Shown one piece after another: positions 44,489 to 51,957 of a stretch of DNA of 64,000 nt (the first letter of the stretch is position 1; each line of letters opens with the position of its first letter). A program made the position numbers and the translations under genes. The notes under the pieces were generated by a model that was given only the letters and a program-made list of their open reading frames with translations, searched no databases and was not told the origin of the DNA. Source of the DNA: Aminicenans sp964648465 (lineage in GTDB: Bacteria > Acidobacteriota > Aminicenantia > Aminicenantales > Aminicenantaceae); assembly GCA_964648465.1 (NCBI GenBank), contig CAZYMU010000003.1:49970-113969 (forward strand), read 5' to 3'.

Positions 44489-44620
44489 CTACAAAAATAA
44501 CATCGTATAATCTACTTATACGTACATTTTTGCCACCAAAACCATTGCTTTAAGACCAATTTTGAGGCCGTTTTTTAGTTTAACTCCTGAAGATTCAAAT
44601 AGTTCGTGTGGCCCGACCCC
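44489..44620. mobile_element. 3' half of the GGGGTCGGGCC element
   Basis: Matches the right half of the copy at 40782-41026: ACAAAAATAACAT, CGTACATTTTTGCCACCAAA, ACCATTG, TTTAAC, and ends with GGCCCGACCCC (44610-44620). The left half is missing, replaced by the other repeat family. Confidence 0.7.
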
Positions 44621-44682
44621 AAAATTACAATATTACATAGCTATTCATTACAATTTATGTTTTTACTTTCCTAAGATTCTGA

Positions 44683-44688
44683 TATAAT
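44683..44688 (+). promoter_or_regulatory. TATAAT box giving a leaderless transcript
   Basis: A perfect -10 hexamer lies seven bases upstream of the GTG start at 44695, so the RNA would begin at or next to the start codon. The -35 region is poor. Confidence 0.5.
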
Positions 44689-44694
44689 TTAGTT

Positions 44695-44880
44695 GTGGAG
44701 AAAACAACTAGAAAAATCACTTTTAAGGATGCGGAAAGATTAGATATCGAATATTGGAAATCCTGTACACCTGAGGAAAAACTCGATATACTTCAATATT
44801 TAAGGGGATTGTATTACGACTTTAAAAATGAGAACCGAAAAAGATTTCAAAGAATTTATCGCATTGTTAAACGAACATAA
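44695..44880 (+). CDS. Small partner protein of a nucleotidyltransferase
   Basis: A 61-residue protein with GTG start, composed of a short strand (KITFKDAERLD) and helices rich in charge (IEYWKSCTPEEKLDILQYLRGLYY), ending in a basic tail. It overlaps the next gene by 53 bases in another frame. Small proteins of this type commonly precede a DUF6036/MNT-like nucleotidyltransferase and may be its antitoxin; that is inference from position. The start lies at the probable transcription start (leaderless). Confidence 0.6.
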   Translation: MEKTTRKITFKDAERLDIEYWKSCTPEEKLDILQYLRGLYYDFKNENRKRFQRIYRIVKRT

Positions 44881-45274
44881 GGTTCGTTATCTCATCGTTG
44901 GAGGATTTGCTTATAGCTTCTATGCAGAACCACGATTCACGAAGGATATAGACTTTTTCGTAGAGGCCTCAACTGATAATGCAGATAAGATGCTTAATGT
45001 TTTGGAGGGGTTCGGATTTAAAAATGTGGGGATAACAAAGGACGATTTTCTAAAATCGGACCAGATAATTCAATTGGGCATTGCCCCCTTGCGAATAGAT
45101 ATTATTACTTCGATAAACGGAGTCAGCTTTAAGGAGGCATGGAATAACCGCACAGTGGGAAAATACGGGAATATTCCTGCAAATTTTATCTCAAAATCTG
45201 ATTTGATAAAAAACAAGAAAGCAACCGGCCGTGCTCAAGATATCGCAGACATAGAGAAACTTAAGAAAATATAA
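44828..45274 (+). CDS. MNT/DUF6036-like nucleotidyltransferase, possible toxin
   Basis: A 148-residue protein with the nucleotidyltransferase fold: VRYLIVGGFAYSFYAEPRFTKDIDFFVE contains GG-x(9-13)-RxTxDIDxxV, in which the two Asp bind metal and nucleotide; a third acidic residue is likely in RIDIITS. AbiEii-type toxins and related enzymes transfer nucleotides onto tRNA or proteins. The ATG is inside the preceding gene. With its small partner it forms a two-gene module that resembles a toxin-antitoxin system, placed in a repeat-rich stretch. Confidence 0.8.
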   Translation: MRTEKDFKEFIALLNEHKVRYLIVGGFAYSFYAEPRFTKDIDFFVEASTDNADKMLNVLEGFGFKNVGITKDDFLKSDQIIQLGIAPLRIDIITSINGVSFKEAWNNRTVGKYGNIPANFISKSDLIKNKKATGRAQDIADIEKLKKI

Positions 45275-45367
45275 CCCTCGGATAGAATTTATACTTTTTT
45301 ATTTTATTTCGCGGTCTAATCCCTTTTATTTCTTTTGAATTCCGATTCTTACTTTTAGGAAACCTAA

Positions 45368-46051
45368 TCAGGGAGATTCGTCCAGATGAGGCATGTTCAT
45401 CTTTCGCAGCATATCATGTAAGCGTTGGTCATTCCACAGAGGCTTAAATGAAGGAAGTATCCCGATCATCATACCTGTCACTGTCACTCCAGGCGCCTCA
45501 ACCGAACGGGCAATGCCAAAATCCATGATCTTGGCATCGCCTTCTTTATCGATCATGATGTTCTGAGGTTTCAAATCCCGATGCACAACACCCAGCCTAT
45601 GTGCCTCAACCAAACCTTCACACACCTGCTTAGCTATTGATATTGCTTCCCCGTCTGCTAACTTCCCTTTCCTTTTTATCAGGCTCTTTAGATCTTCACT
45701 CGGAACATACTCCATGGTGATGTATGGAGTACCTTCCTCCTTGGCGATGTGATACATCCGGCACACGTTCTTGTGAGAAATCTTGCGGGCAAATTTCAGT
45801 TCATTCCGGAAGCGTTCAACAGTACTCTCATCAGAGGCAATTTCAGGTTTCAAGAGCTTTATGGCAACTTCTTCATTAATCTCCTTATCTAAAGCCTTAT
45901 AGACCCTGCCCATGCCTCCTTTTCCGAGCTCCTCGACGACATCATACCTGGATGCAAAAGTAGTTCCTGTTGTTAATCCTTTCGCGGGCGTCTCTATAGT
46001 TTTTGTGGGAGAGATTTTCTCTAAGGGCTTAAGTGGAGTAGAACACTTTCT
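45368..46051 (-). pseudogene. Ser/Thr protein kinase remnant with internal deletion
   Basis: From residue-like YDVVEELGKGGMGRVYKALDK (no start codon in this frame; a TGA at 46054-46052 closes it upstream) the frame follows a Pkn-type kinase: Lys in VAIKLLKPE, HRDLKPQNIM, DFGIARS and GMMIG. Where GTPEYMSPEQ should follow, the chain jumps to PSFKPLWNDQRLHDMLRKMN, which resembles the C-terminal end of TPR-containing kinases. The activation segment, the C lobe, the transmembrane part and the sensor repeats are therefore missing. ATG 45913 (MGRVYK) would give a 181-residue product without ATP-binding loop. Almost certainly inactive. Confidence 0.8.
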
Positions 46052-46464
46052 TCAATAAAGAGCATTGTCTGGATTCTCAAAATTGCATTTGGAGCATTTG
46101 ATAGACATCTTCACCCCCTTTCATGGAATAAAAGAAGAGCTCTCGCTTAAAGCTCACTTGATTCCTCTTTATGCTGATGCAATTATTATCACAGCAGGAA
46201 TGCGATGTCAATTGAAGGAAAAGCAGACCTCCCTCTTTGTCACGAGCTGTTTGTGTTAATTAATGTCATGCTTGATACAATTTCCGAGGGTAGAAAAAAT
46301 TGGATTCTCCTTCTTAATCTTCGCAGTAAATTCCTCACATTTTTGCTCAATGTCCACCTGCTGCCGTAAGAAATTAACCTATTGCACGAAAAATGGTGGG
46401 GTCGATAATATGTCACATAATGTAATATTTAGCGGCATTCTGCTCTTTAAAATAAGGGGAGTAA
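46052..46464. other. Region without recognisable genes
   Basis: Frames of moderate length exist on both strands but show no domain, ribosome-binding site or coding composition. A short minus-strand peptide-like stretch near 46260-46360 (VDIEQKCEEFTAKIKKENP) could be the end of a decayed gene. GGTGGGGTCGATAATATG near 46393 faintly recalls an element end. Confidence 0.4.
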
Positions 46465-47055
46465 TTAATCATTTTTTTCTGACTTTGGAATCCCTATCCA
46501 TCTTGGTGTCCTATTCACATATTCACGATAGGAATCTCCGTACTTTTCCAGAAGGAAGCGTTCCTCGGATGGTACCACAATATGCCAGAGAACTATCCAT
46601 AAAACAGCACACAGCAAGACTACCCAAGAAGCACAGGCTATGCCTATCCCGGTATACATCAAGAAGCCGCTTAGGTAAATCGGATGCCTTGAAATCCGAT
46701 AAAACCCTCTGGTAACTGGTTTATCGATATGAGTAGAAGCTGCGTTGAAAATAGTTGCGACGGAAATAACCAGGGCAATAGCAAAAATTGGAAGGCCAAA
46801 ATATAGCCATGCTGTGCCTATCATAAGTGGAAGAAAGATGGAGTAGACAAAAACAACAGGCATGATTATGACATGAGTAGAAAGGCCTAATATCTTCTCG
46901 GTTTTCTTAAATGGAGCAACTTGGCTCATCCTTTTCGTTCTTTTCCTTGCTTCCTTGTCCAAAAAAAAATCTGGGATAAACATCGCTAGAAAAAATAAAA
47001 TTTGAAGTATCCAGGCATTCCATACACCTATTTTAAAAACTGGTACGAGCGACAT
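46465..47055 (-). CDS. ICMT/PEMT-type membrane methyltransferase
   Basis: A 196-residue membrane protein with about five hydrophobic helices. The C-terminal signature is YRISRHPIYLSGFLMYTGIG, then PSEERFLLEKYGDSYREYVNRTPRWIG: the SAM-binding RHPxY and the catalytic EE...YG..Y..Y...R pattern of isoprenylcysteine carboxyl methyltransferase/phospholipid N-methyltransferase families. In bacteria such enzymes methylate lipids or unknown small molecules in the inner membrane. A good AGGAGGT precedes the ATG on this strand. Confidence 0.88.
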   Translation of the reverse strand: MSLVPVFKIGVWNAWILQILFFLAMFIPDFFLDKEARKRTKRMSQVAPFKKTEKILGLSTHVIIMPVVFVYSIFLPLMIGTAWLYFGLPIFAIALVISVATIFNAASTHIDKPVTRGFYRISRHPIYLSGFLMYTGIGIACASWVVLLCAVLWIVLWHIVVPSEERFLLEKYGDSYREYVNRTPRWIGIPKSEKND

Positions 47056-47422
47056 AACTTACCTCCTTATAAAAAATAGGAAATGGGTATCATGTCCCCA
47101 TTTTATTGTCCGAGCTTCAGAATGTACTCAGCATACAAGTTGGCAATCCACAGGAAGGGCGTACACCCCAGATTTCCTCTATTGTAAGGCATTAACGGAA
47201 TATTCAATACCTATCGTAGGAAAAGCGAAAAATTTTTTGGATAACAGGAATTTAATTGTGGAGGACATCTCTTTTCCGTTCTTAATTACTTCGATTTTTC
47301 TCTATTTAACTCTAGCTAAATTCTATTTGAAGGCAATAACTGAAGTCAAGAATAAAAAGGGATTGTATTAGACATGTCTTTCCTCAAGCAGGTAAAATTG
47401 AATAATTAAATGAATGTTTTAT
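47056..47422. other. Intergenic region
   Basis: About 370 bases without a coding frame that I can support. AAATGGGTATCATGTCCCCATTTT at 47081-47104 is an imperfect inverted repeat related to the TGTGTCCC repeat family. The rest shows nothing recognisable. Confidence 0.4.
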
Positions 47423-47719
47423 TTAGGCTTGAACCTTAACCTCATATTCTTCGCGAATAAATGACGGTTCTTCTAATAAGTTCAGGAATTTGACCAGCTG
47501 TTCTTGATAGTAGCGGTTCTCCTCATTGGCAATGGCATCTTCTTCACTCTCCCACAAAGATAAAGCAGCACATTTTCCAGTTTTGTTATCGACTAGGAAA
47601 TAGATTCTACAATAGCCTTTCTGTGATTTGGCTGCAGGAACCACACTATTCCTATATAGCTTTACACTTTCATCTATCCTGTCCATCTTGAGTTGAAACT
47701 TAGTTAGACGTGCAAACAT
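47423..47719 (-). CDS. ABM-like dimeric alpha/beta-barrel protein
   Basis: A 98-residue protein with the ferredoxin-like pattern of antibiotic-biosynthesis-monooxygenase/YgiN proteins: opening strand FARLTKFQLK, helix with SVKLYRNSVVPAAKSQKGYC, strand RIYFLVDNKTGKCAALSLWES and helix EEDAIANEE. The SLWES segment is characteristic. Such small dimers act as haem-degrading or quinol monooxygenases or have no known activity. GGAGGG precedes the ATG on this strand. Confidence 0.75.
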   Translation of the reverse strand: MFARLTKFQLKMDRIDESVKLYRNSVVPAAKSQKGYCRIYFLVDNKTGKCAALSLWESEEDAIANEENRYYQEQLVKFLNLLEEPSFIREEYEVKVQA

Positions 47720-47735
47720 ATTAGTACCCTCCTTA

Positions 47736-48026
47736 TTACAAATCTTTACTGATCTTCTGTGGGGTTTTCTCTATCTCTCTAATGCGCATCACTGCACTTG
47801 TGGCAATGACTTTCAATTCTTCGACCGGCGTCCCTACGATTACTCCCTCTGCTGTGATTCCTTTTGTATGTAGCGAAGGTGCTATCCAAAAATCCATAAT
47901 CCGAGCATTGCCTTCTTTGTCGATCATAATGTTACTGGGCTTTACATGGAAATCAAGGGACACGTTACCGATCTCAAAAAATCGGTACATGTCCCTGATT
48001 TCAAAGCCTATCGCAGCATGTCCCAT
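47736..48026 (-). pseudogene. Ser/Thr kinase catalytic-loop fragment
   Basis: A 96-residue frame whose middle reads VKPSNIMIDKEGNARIMDFWIAPSLHTKGITAEGVIVGTP, clearly derived from a kinase (HRDxKPxN...DFGIARS...GTPEYMSPEQ). The catalytic His-Arg-Asp is Phe-His-Val, DFG has become DFW, and text on both sides is unrelated. A second broken kinase lies at 45368-46051, so this stretch may preserve parts of one or two old kinase genes. Confidence 0.75.
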
Positions 48027-48160
48027 CTTAATATATTCATGCTTATGAATTATTTAGGTTAATTATAGAACAAATATTAATGCAAAAAAAGCAATATTTT
48101 GTTAATCGGTTTGTCTATTAGTATGTTATTTGTTTGTGATTTGGAATTTTATTTTTATAC

Positions 48161-48463
48161 CTATTTGTTTTTTTTAAATTTCCTTAATTCCTTTTGTAAA
48201 TTTTTTATCTCTCTTTCTTTTTGCTCTAGTAGTCCCACTCTTATTTTCTGTTCTATCTTCCTCTTTTCTATTTCTAGGACTCTCCTCTTAAGACTATTCT
48301 CGTCGAAATGCAATAAATATGAAATAGATACATTTAATGCTTTCGCTCTTCTCTCTGAAGTATATAAACCAGGATTTCCAATCTTGCCAGATTCAATATT
48401 GCTTATGTGCGATCGGCAAATGCCAGCAACTTTCTCAATGTAAAGGAAAAGGGGTCGGGCCAT
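48161..48463 (-). CDS. XRE-family regulator, N-terminus replaced by repeat sequence
   Basis: A 100-residue frame. AGICRSHISNIESGKIGNPG is the recognition helix region of an XRE (HTH_3) domain, followed by RRAKALNVSISYLL and then a long Lys/Glu coiled coil. The first helix of the HTH is missing: the frame begins with ATGGCCCGACCCC, the terminus of the miniature element at 48451, which fused upstream of codon 5. It is therefore a truncated gene that has gained an ATG from the element; whether it is still made is unknown. Confidence 0.65.
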   Translation of the reverse strand: MARPLFLYIEKVAGICRSHISNIESGKIGNPGLYTSERRAKALNVSISYLLHFDENSLKRRVLEIEKRKIEQKIRVGLLEQKEREIKNLQKELRKFKKNK

Positions 48464-48500
48464 GCTAACTTATAGATATCATGAAAGATACCCCAAAATA
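48451..48500 (+). repeat. 5' end fragment of the GGGGTCGGGCC element
   Basis: GGGGTCGGGCCATGCTAACTT (positions 48451-48471) with ATAGATATCATGAAAGATA next, the cleanest left terminus in the window. The right part is absent. It supplies the start codon for the XRE remnant on the other strand. Confidence 0.7.
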
Positions 48501-48526
48501 AAAAATAAAAAAAAAGATACAAGTGT

Positions 48527-49111
48527 TTATTTCTTTTTTTTCAATCCAAGTTTTTCCTCAATATCCAGATTCATATTCCCACCAGGACAATCAATAGAAG
48601 GAAGCCAGGGTTTGATATCCAGAACAGGTGTTTTGTTAAATACGTCAATGCCTCTTACATGAAGGATATTACCTTCAACCTTATCAAGCTTTATTACACT
48701 AAAACCGATAGAGTTAGGATGATTTGGAGATCTTGTGGCGAACAATCCAAAAGCATGTGAACTGCTTGGTGGTCGAACTGGAGTATGCCAACCTTTAGAA
48801 AGATGCATATGATAGATTACGATGATGTATTCAAATTTTTCAAGATCCTGCAATGCCTCCTGATATTCTGGATACACTTCAATAGTACCTTTATTTTCAG
48901 GCTGAAGGATTCCCTGCCTGGGAGCTCCTGTTTGAGGAGTTAATTCAGTATGGAATATACCAATGGGGTGATAGACTATTTTCATAGGGTCCTGTTTTAT
49001 TTGTTCTTCAACTTGAATTGTTCTAGCCAATAATGGAATAGCGCATCCACCCAGGAGTAGGACGACTAGGCTCAGATAAACCATTTGTTGGAATAGCCAG
49101 TAGTTACTCAT
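48527..49111 (-). CDS. TrmO/TsaA-family tRNA methyltransferase-like protein with lipoprotein signal
   Basis: A 194-residue protein. From residue ~43 it is a TrmO (YaeB/VirR, UPF0066) domain: YHPIGIFHTELTPQTGAPRQG, ALQDLEKFEYIIVIYHMH and the diagnostic FATRSPNHPNSIGFSVIKLD. TrmO methylates t6A37 of tRNA with SAM in the cytoplasm. Here an N-terminal segment (LSLVVLLLGGCAIP, Cys 23) looks like a lipoprotein signal, which would export it. Either the true start is Met43 (near MKIVYHPIG) or the protein has a new, extracytoplasmic role. Downstream of the 40-bp palindrome array, on the opposite strand. Confidence 0.8.
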   Translation of the reverse strand: MSNYWLFQQMVYLSLVVLLLGGCAIPLLARTIQVEEQIKQDPMKIVYHPIGIFHTELTPQTGAPRQGILQPENKGTIEVYPEYQEALQDLEKFEYIIVIYHMHLSKGWHTPVRPPSSSHAFGLFATRSPNHPNSIGFSVIKLDKVEGNILHVRGIDVFNKTPVLDIKPWLPSIDCPGGNMNLDIEEKLGLKKKK

Positions 49112-49210
49112 TTTTTCGTTCTCCTGATGATTTACAATCCAATCTTATTACATTGTTCTGCATAATTGAAGGATTTATTAGCCTGCTTGGAATCAACAAG
49201 GCACTATTTT

Positions 49211-49360
49211 TTGAATTTTTATAACTTAGGGTCATCAAATTAGCCAATCTTTGAATTTTTATAACTTAGGGTTATGAAATCGGCCAATTATTTATTTTTA
49301 ATGACTTAAGGTTATAAAATCAAAATATTTTTGACGCTCCGATGACTTAGAGTCATAAAA
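49211..49360 (+). repeat. 40-bp palindromic tandem array, four units
   Basis: Four units spaced 40, 40 and 41 bases: palindromes ATAACTTAGGGTCAT (49221-49235), ATAACTTAGGGTTAT (49261-49275), ATGACTTAAGGTTAT (49301-49315) and ATGACTTAGAGTCAT (49342-49356). Co-varying changes keep the arms complementary (ATGACT with AGTCAT in the last). Between them recurs TCA/GCCAAT and a T-run. A promoter follows. Confidence 0.85.
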
Positions 49361-49404
49361 ACAGCTAATTCTGTTGCTGCAATAGGGAAATATTTAAAAA
49401 AATA

Positions 49405-49433
49405 TTGACATAAGTATGAGATTTATTTTTAAT
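49405..49433 (+). promoter_or_regulatory. Promoter downstream of the four-unit array
   Basis: TTGACA (49405-49410) and TTTAAT (49428-49433) with a 17-base spacer, beginning 48 bases after the last palindrome. It could serve the S9 peptidase gene at 49724. Confidence 0.55.
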
Positions 49434-49459
49434 TTAAAAATAAGCTTACTTCACCCAAT

Positions 49460-49657
49460 ATGATCGGTGGTGATAGAATTATAGTTACCGGAGGAACAGT
49501 GAATGTTATCACCAGGTCGGACAGTAATGCACTTTCAGGCGACCTTACTTATATATACAAAAATCACATTAACATGTTGGGTACTGTTGAAACCAATGGG
49601 CAGTGGGAACAAGTCTCCTATTTTGATCCAGATACAGGCATGAATTTTCAGTTATAG
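49460..49657 (+). CDS. Uncertain short ORF
   Basis: A 65-residue frame with beta-strand-like text (IIVTGGTVNVITRSDSNALSGDLTYIY) and no ribosome-binding site; the frame is closed by TAA shortly upstream. It might be the end of a lost beta-rich secreted protein or a chance frame within the leader of the S9 peptidase transcript. I do not recognise a family. Confidence 0.3.
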   Translation: MIGGDRIIVTGGTVNVITRSDSNALSGDLTYIYKNHINMLGTVETNGQWEQVSYFDPDTGMNFQL

Positions 49658-49723
49658 TAGCTCACATCGGATTCTTATGAGATCACTGATTTCTTTATAA
49701 AATTTTTATAAAAAGGAGCAAAA

Positions 49724-51712
49724 ATGAAAAAAGTATTTGTATTTTTTATGCTGGTTATTGTTACCTTAACTTTTATTTGGGCAAATCCAGATAAACGTCC
49801 TATGACTGTGGATGATTCTCTGAATATCATTACAGTCAGGGATGTACAGCTTTCACCTGACGGGACAAAAATTTTTTACGGGTTAAAAAGGCTAGATTGG
49901 CCTAAAAACGGTTATAAAAACACTTATTTTATATGTGATGCAGACGGAAAAAATAAAAAAATATTTTTAAGAGATGACCTGAAAGCGAGTCGTTTTAAGT
50001 TTTCCCCAAATGGAAATTATCTTAGTTTTATAAGCAAGGTGGACAAAAAAAGCCAAATATTTCTTATTCCAGTAGACGGTGGCGAAGCACATAAATTAAC
50101 TAATCATGCTGTTAATGTTAAGGATTATGTATGGCAACATGATTCTAGCACAATAATATTCAGAGCAGATGAAGCAAGAACTTCAGAAGAACAGAAGGAA
50201 TATAAACTAGGAGATGATGCAATATTTGTCGATGAAGCTCCAAACGGGAGAGAAAATGCCCGGTTTAGCCGGCTGTTCTACTATGATCTGAAGACAAAGA
50301 AAGAAAATGTGATCTGCAATGAAAATCTTGTGATCAGCGATTTTGATGTTTCCAGAGATGGGAAACAGATTGTTTTTGTTGGAACTCCTGACATGCGTAC
50401 GAATTACCCGTTTTTGGCAGAACTGTTCATAATAAATACCGACGGAACTGATTTTCTACAAATCACAAAGAATAAAGGTCCGGAAGATAATCCTAAATGG
50501 TCTCCAGACGGAAAAACAATACTTTTCCATGCTCCTTATTTATCTGTAGAAAAAGGAAAGTTTGATCTCCACAATGGCTATTTCTGGCTTCTGGATATCG
50601 AAACAGGAAAATTCCGCAGGCTGGAAAGTCAAAAACAGGGGGAGAATTATGGAGGGATCTCTGCCTGGGGACCAGAAGGAAAATATATTTATTTTAATGA
50701 ACTGCATAGCACTAATACTAATTTCTACCGTATCAATATAAAAACCGATACACTGGAAGCCATGACTGGGATTACAGGTACCCTCTGGACAAAATCCTTT
50801 TCAGCCGATATGCAGAAAATGGCCTATACTCTCCAGGATTATAAAACCCCAGCTGATTTATATGTTTCTGATCTGCGGCTAGAAAATCAAGTGCGTATTA
50901 CTGACGCTAATCCCTGGATCAGGAAGGAGATTCTGTTATCTTCGGCTAGAACAGTGCAGTGGAAAACTAAAAAAGATGGATTAAAGATCGAGGGGATGTT
51001 TTTTCTGCCGGGAGACCACAGAAAAGGAGATAAAGTTCCTTTGGTCGTAAATATACACGGTGGACCGGCTGGAGTAGTAGAAAGTTTATTTCGACCGCTA
51101 TTCCATATCTATGGTGGGCTGGGTTATGCTGTGCTGGGCCCCAATTATCGTGGCTCTACCGGATACGGCGATAAAATACTGCGTGGTCTTATGGGTGAAG
51201 TAGGAAATGGAGAGCATGCTGATGTGATGAGTGGAGTGGATTATGTCATAGAAAACTTTGATATAAATCCAAGCCAACTGGCAGTTAGAGGCTGGAGCTG
51301 GGGCGGAGTCAGCACCGGATATCTAATCACCCATGTACACCGTTTTAAGGCGGCTATGGCAGGAGCCGGAGTCTACAACTGGTTTGCCGAGGTAGGGCCA
51401 GGTTTTAATTTCGATGTAACCTTGTGGTATATAGGCTGCACACCATGGGAAAATCCTGCAGAATGGACCAAACGTTCTGCTTTTTACTTTGCAAAAAATG
51501 TGACGACTCCCACTCTCTTGATTCATGGAGGAGCTGACACGACTTCCAGCTTTAATCAGAGTTTGATGTATTTTACTGCTCTAAGAGATATAGGGAGAAT
51601 ACCCGTGCGTTATATCAAATTACCACGCCAGGGTCATGGTATAGATGAGCCTCGCTTGCAACGCATTGCTTTAGTAGAAGAAATTCGCTGGTTTAAAAAG
51701 TATGTAAAATAG
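49724..51712 (+). CDS. S9C-type prolyl oligopeptidase-family peptidase
   Basis: A 662-residue protein with a signal peptide (to IWA, ~22). A PD40-type propeller spans ~30-390 (VQLSPDGTKIFYG, KWSPDGKTILFHA). The alpha/beta-hydrolase domain follows with the oxyanion block VVNIHGGPAG, nucleophile Ser525 in GWSWGG, Asp near 604 (HGGADTT) and His near 636 (GHGID). The GWSWGG elbow is close to the GWSYGG of acylaminoacyl-peptidase/DPP IV-like enzymes. It should cleave peptides in the periplasm. AAAGGAGC precedes the ATG. Its TAG stop is contained in a dispersed repeat. Confidence 0.92.
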   Translation: MKKVFVFFMLVIVTLTFIWANPDKRPMTVDDSLNIITVRDVQLSPDGTKIFYGLKRLDWPKNGYKNTYFICDADGKNKKIFLRDDLKASRFKFSPNGNYLSFISKVDKKSQIFLIPVDGGEAHKLTNHAVNVKDYVWQHDSSTIIFRADEARTSEEQKEYKLGDDAIFVDEAPNGRENARFSRLFYYDLKTKKENVICNENLVISDFDVSRDGKQIVFVGTPDMRTNYPFLAELFIINTDGTDFLQITKNKGPEDNPKWSPDGKTILFHAPYLSVEKGKFDLHNGYFWLLDIETGKFRRLESQKQGENYGGISAWGPEGKYIYFNELHSTNTNFYRINIKTDTLEAMTGITGTLWTKSFSADMQKMAYTLQDYKTPADLYVSDLRLENQVRITDANPWIRKEILLSSARTVQWKTKKDGLKIEGMFFLPGDHRKGDKVPLVVNIHGGPAGVVESLFRPLFHIYGGLGYAVLGPNYRGSTGYGDKILRGLMGEVGNGEHADVMSGVDYVIENFDINPSQLAVRGWSWGGVSTGYLITHVHRFKAAMAGAGVYNWFAEVGPGFNFDVTLWYIGCTPWENPAEWTKRSAFYFAKNVTTPTLLIHGGADTTSSFNQSLMYFTALRDIGRIPVRYIKLPRQGHGIDEPRLQRIALVEEIRWFKKYVK

Positions 51713-51727
51713 GGACACATCCCATTT
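51707..51727. repeat. TGTGTCCC-type repeat at a stop codon
   Basis: AAATAGGGACACATCCCATTT; the TAG stop of the S9 peptidase is bases 4-6 of the repeat. AAATGGG/CCCATTT-type arms make a short hairpin. Confidence 0.65.
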
Positions 51728-51728
51728 A

Positions 51729-51842
51729 AAAGGCCAAGGCGAAGGTTCAGAGATATATGTGATAAATAAAGATGGCTCCAATCCTGTATGTTTAGGCGAA
51801 GGTTTTAATCCTACCTGGTCTCCCTTTGAAAAAAAGCAGTAA
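51729..51842 (+). pseudogene. C-terminal fragment of a TolB/PD40-type propeller protein
   Basis: An open frame without start codon reads GSEIYVINKDGSNPVCLGEG then FNPTWSPFEKKQ and TAA. This is a last PD40 blade (IYVINxDGSN..L..G..P.WSP) of a secreted TolB-like protein. The rest of the gene is absent; the fragment starts exactly at the edge of the dispersed repeat, so the repeat probably mediated the deletion. Confidence 0.65.
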
Positions 51843-51957
51843 AGCATTTGACACGGATTTACGCGGATTCAAATTCTGTCTTTTTTCTTAGGCTTAATGT
51901 TGACCTGATTCTTTTTTTTCGGTATTTTGTCCAGAGAAAAGGATGTAGGAAAATAAA

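Noticed and set aside
46065..46715. Plus-strand frames of 64 and 150 residues
   Set aside because: The second overlaps the ICMT-type gene on the opposite strand, neither has a ribosome-binding site or recognisable domain.
49211..49360. CRISPR array
   Set aside because: The 40-bp units are similar over their whole length, so there are no unique spacers, and no cas genes are present.
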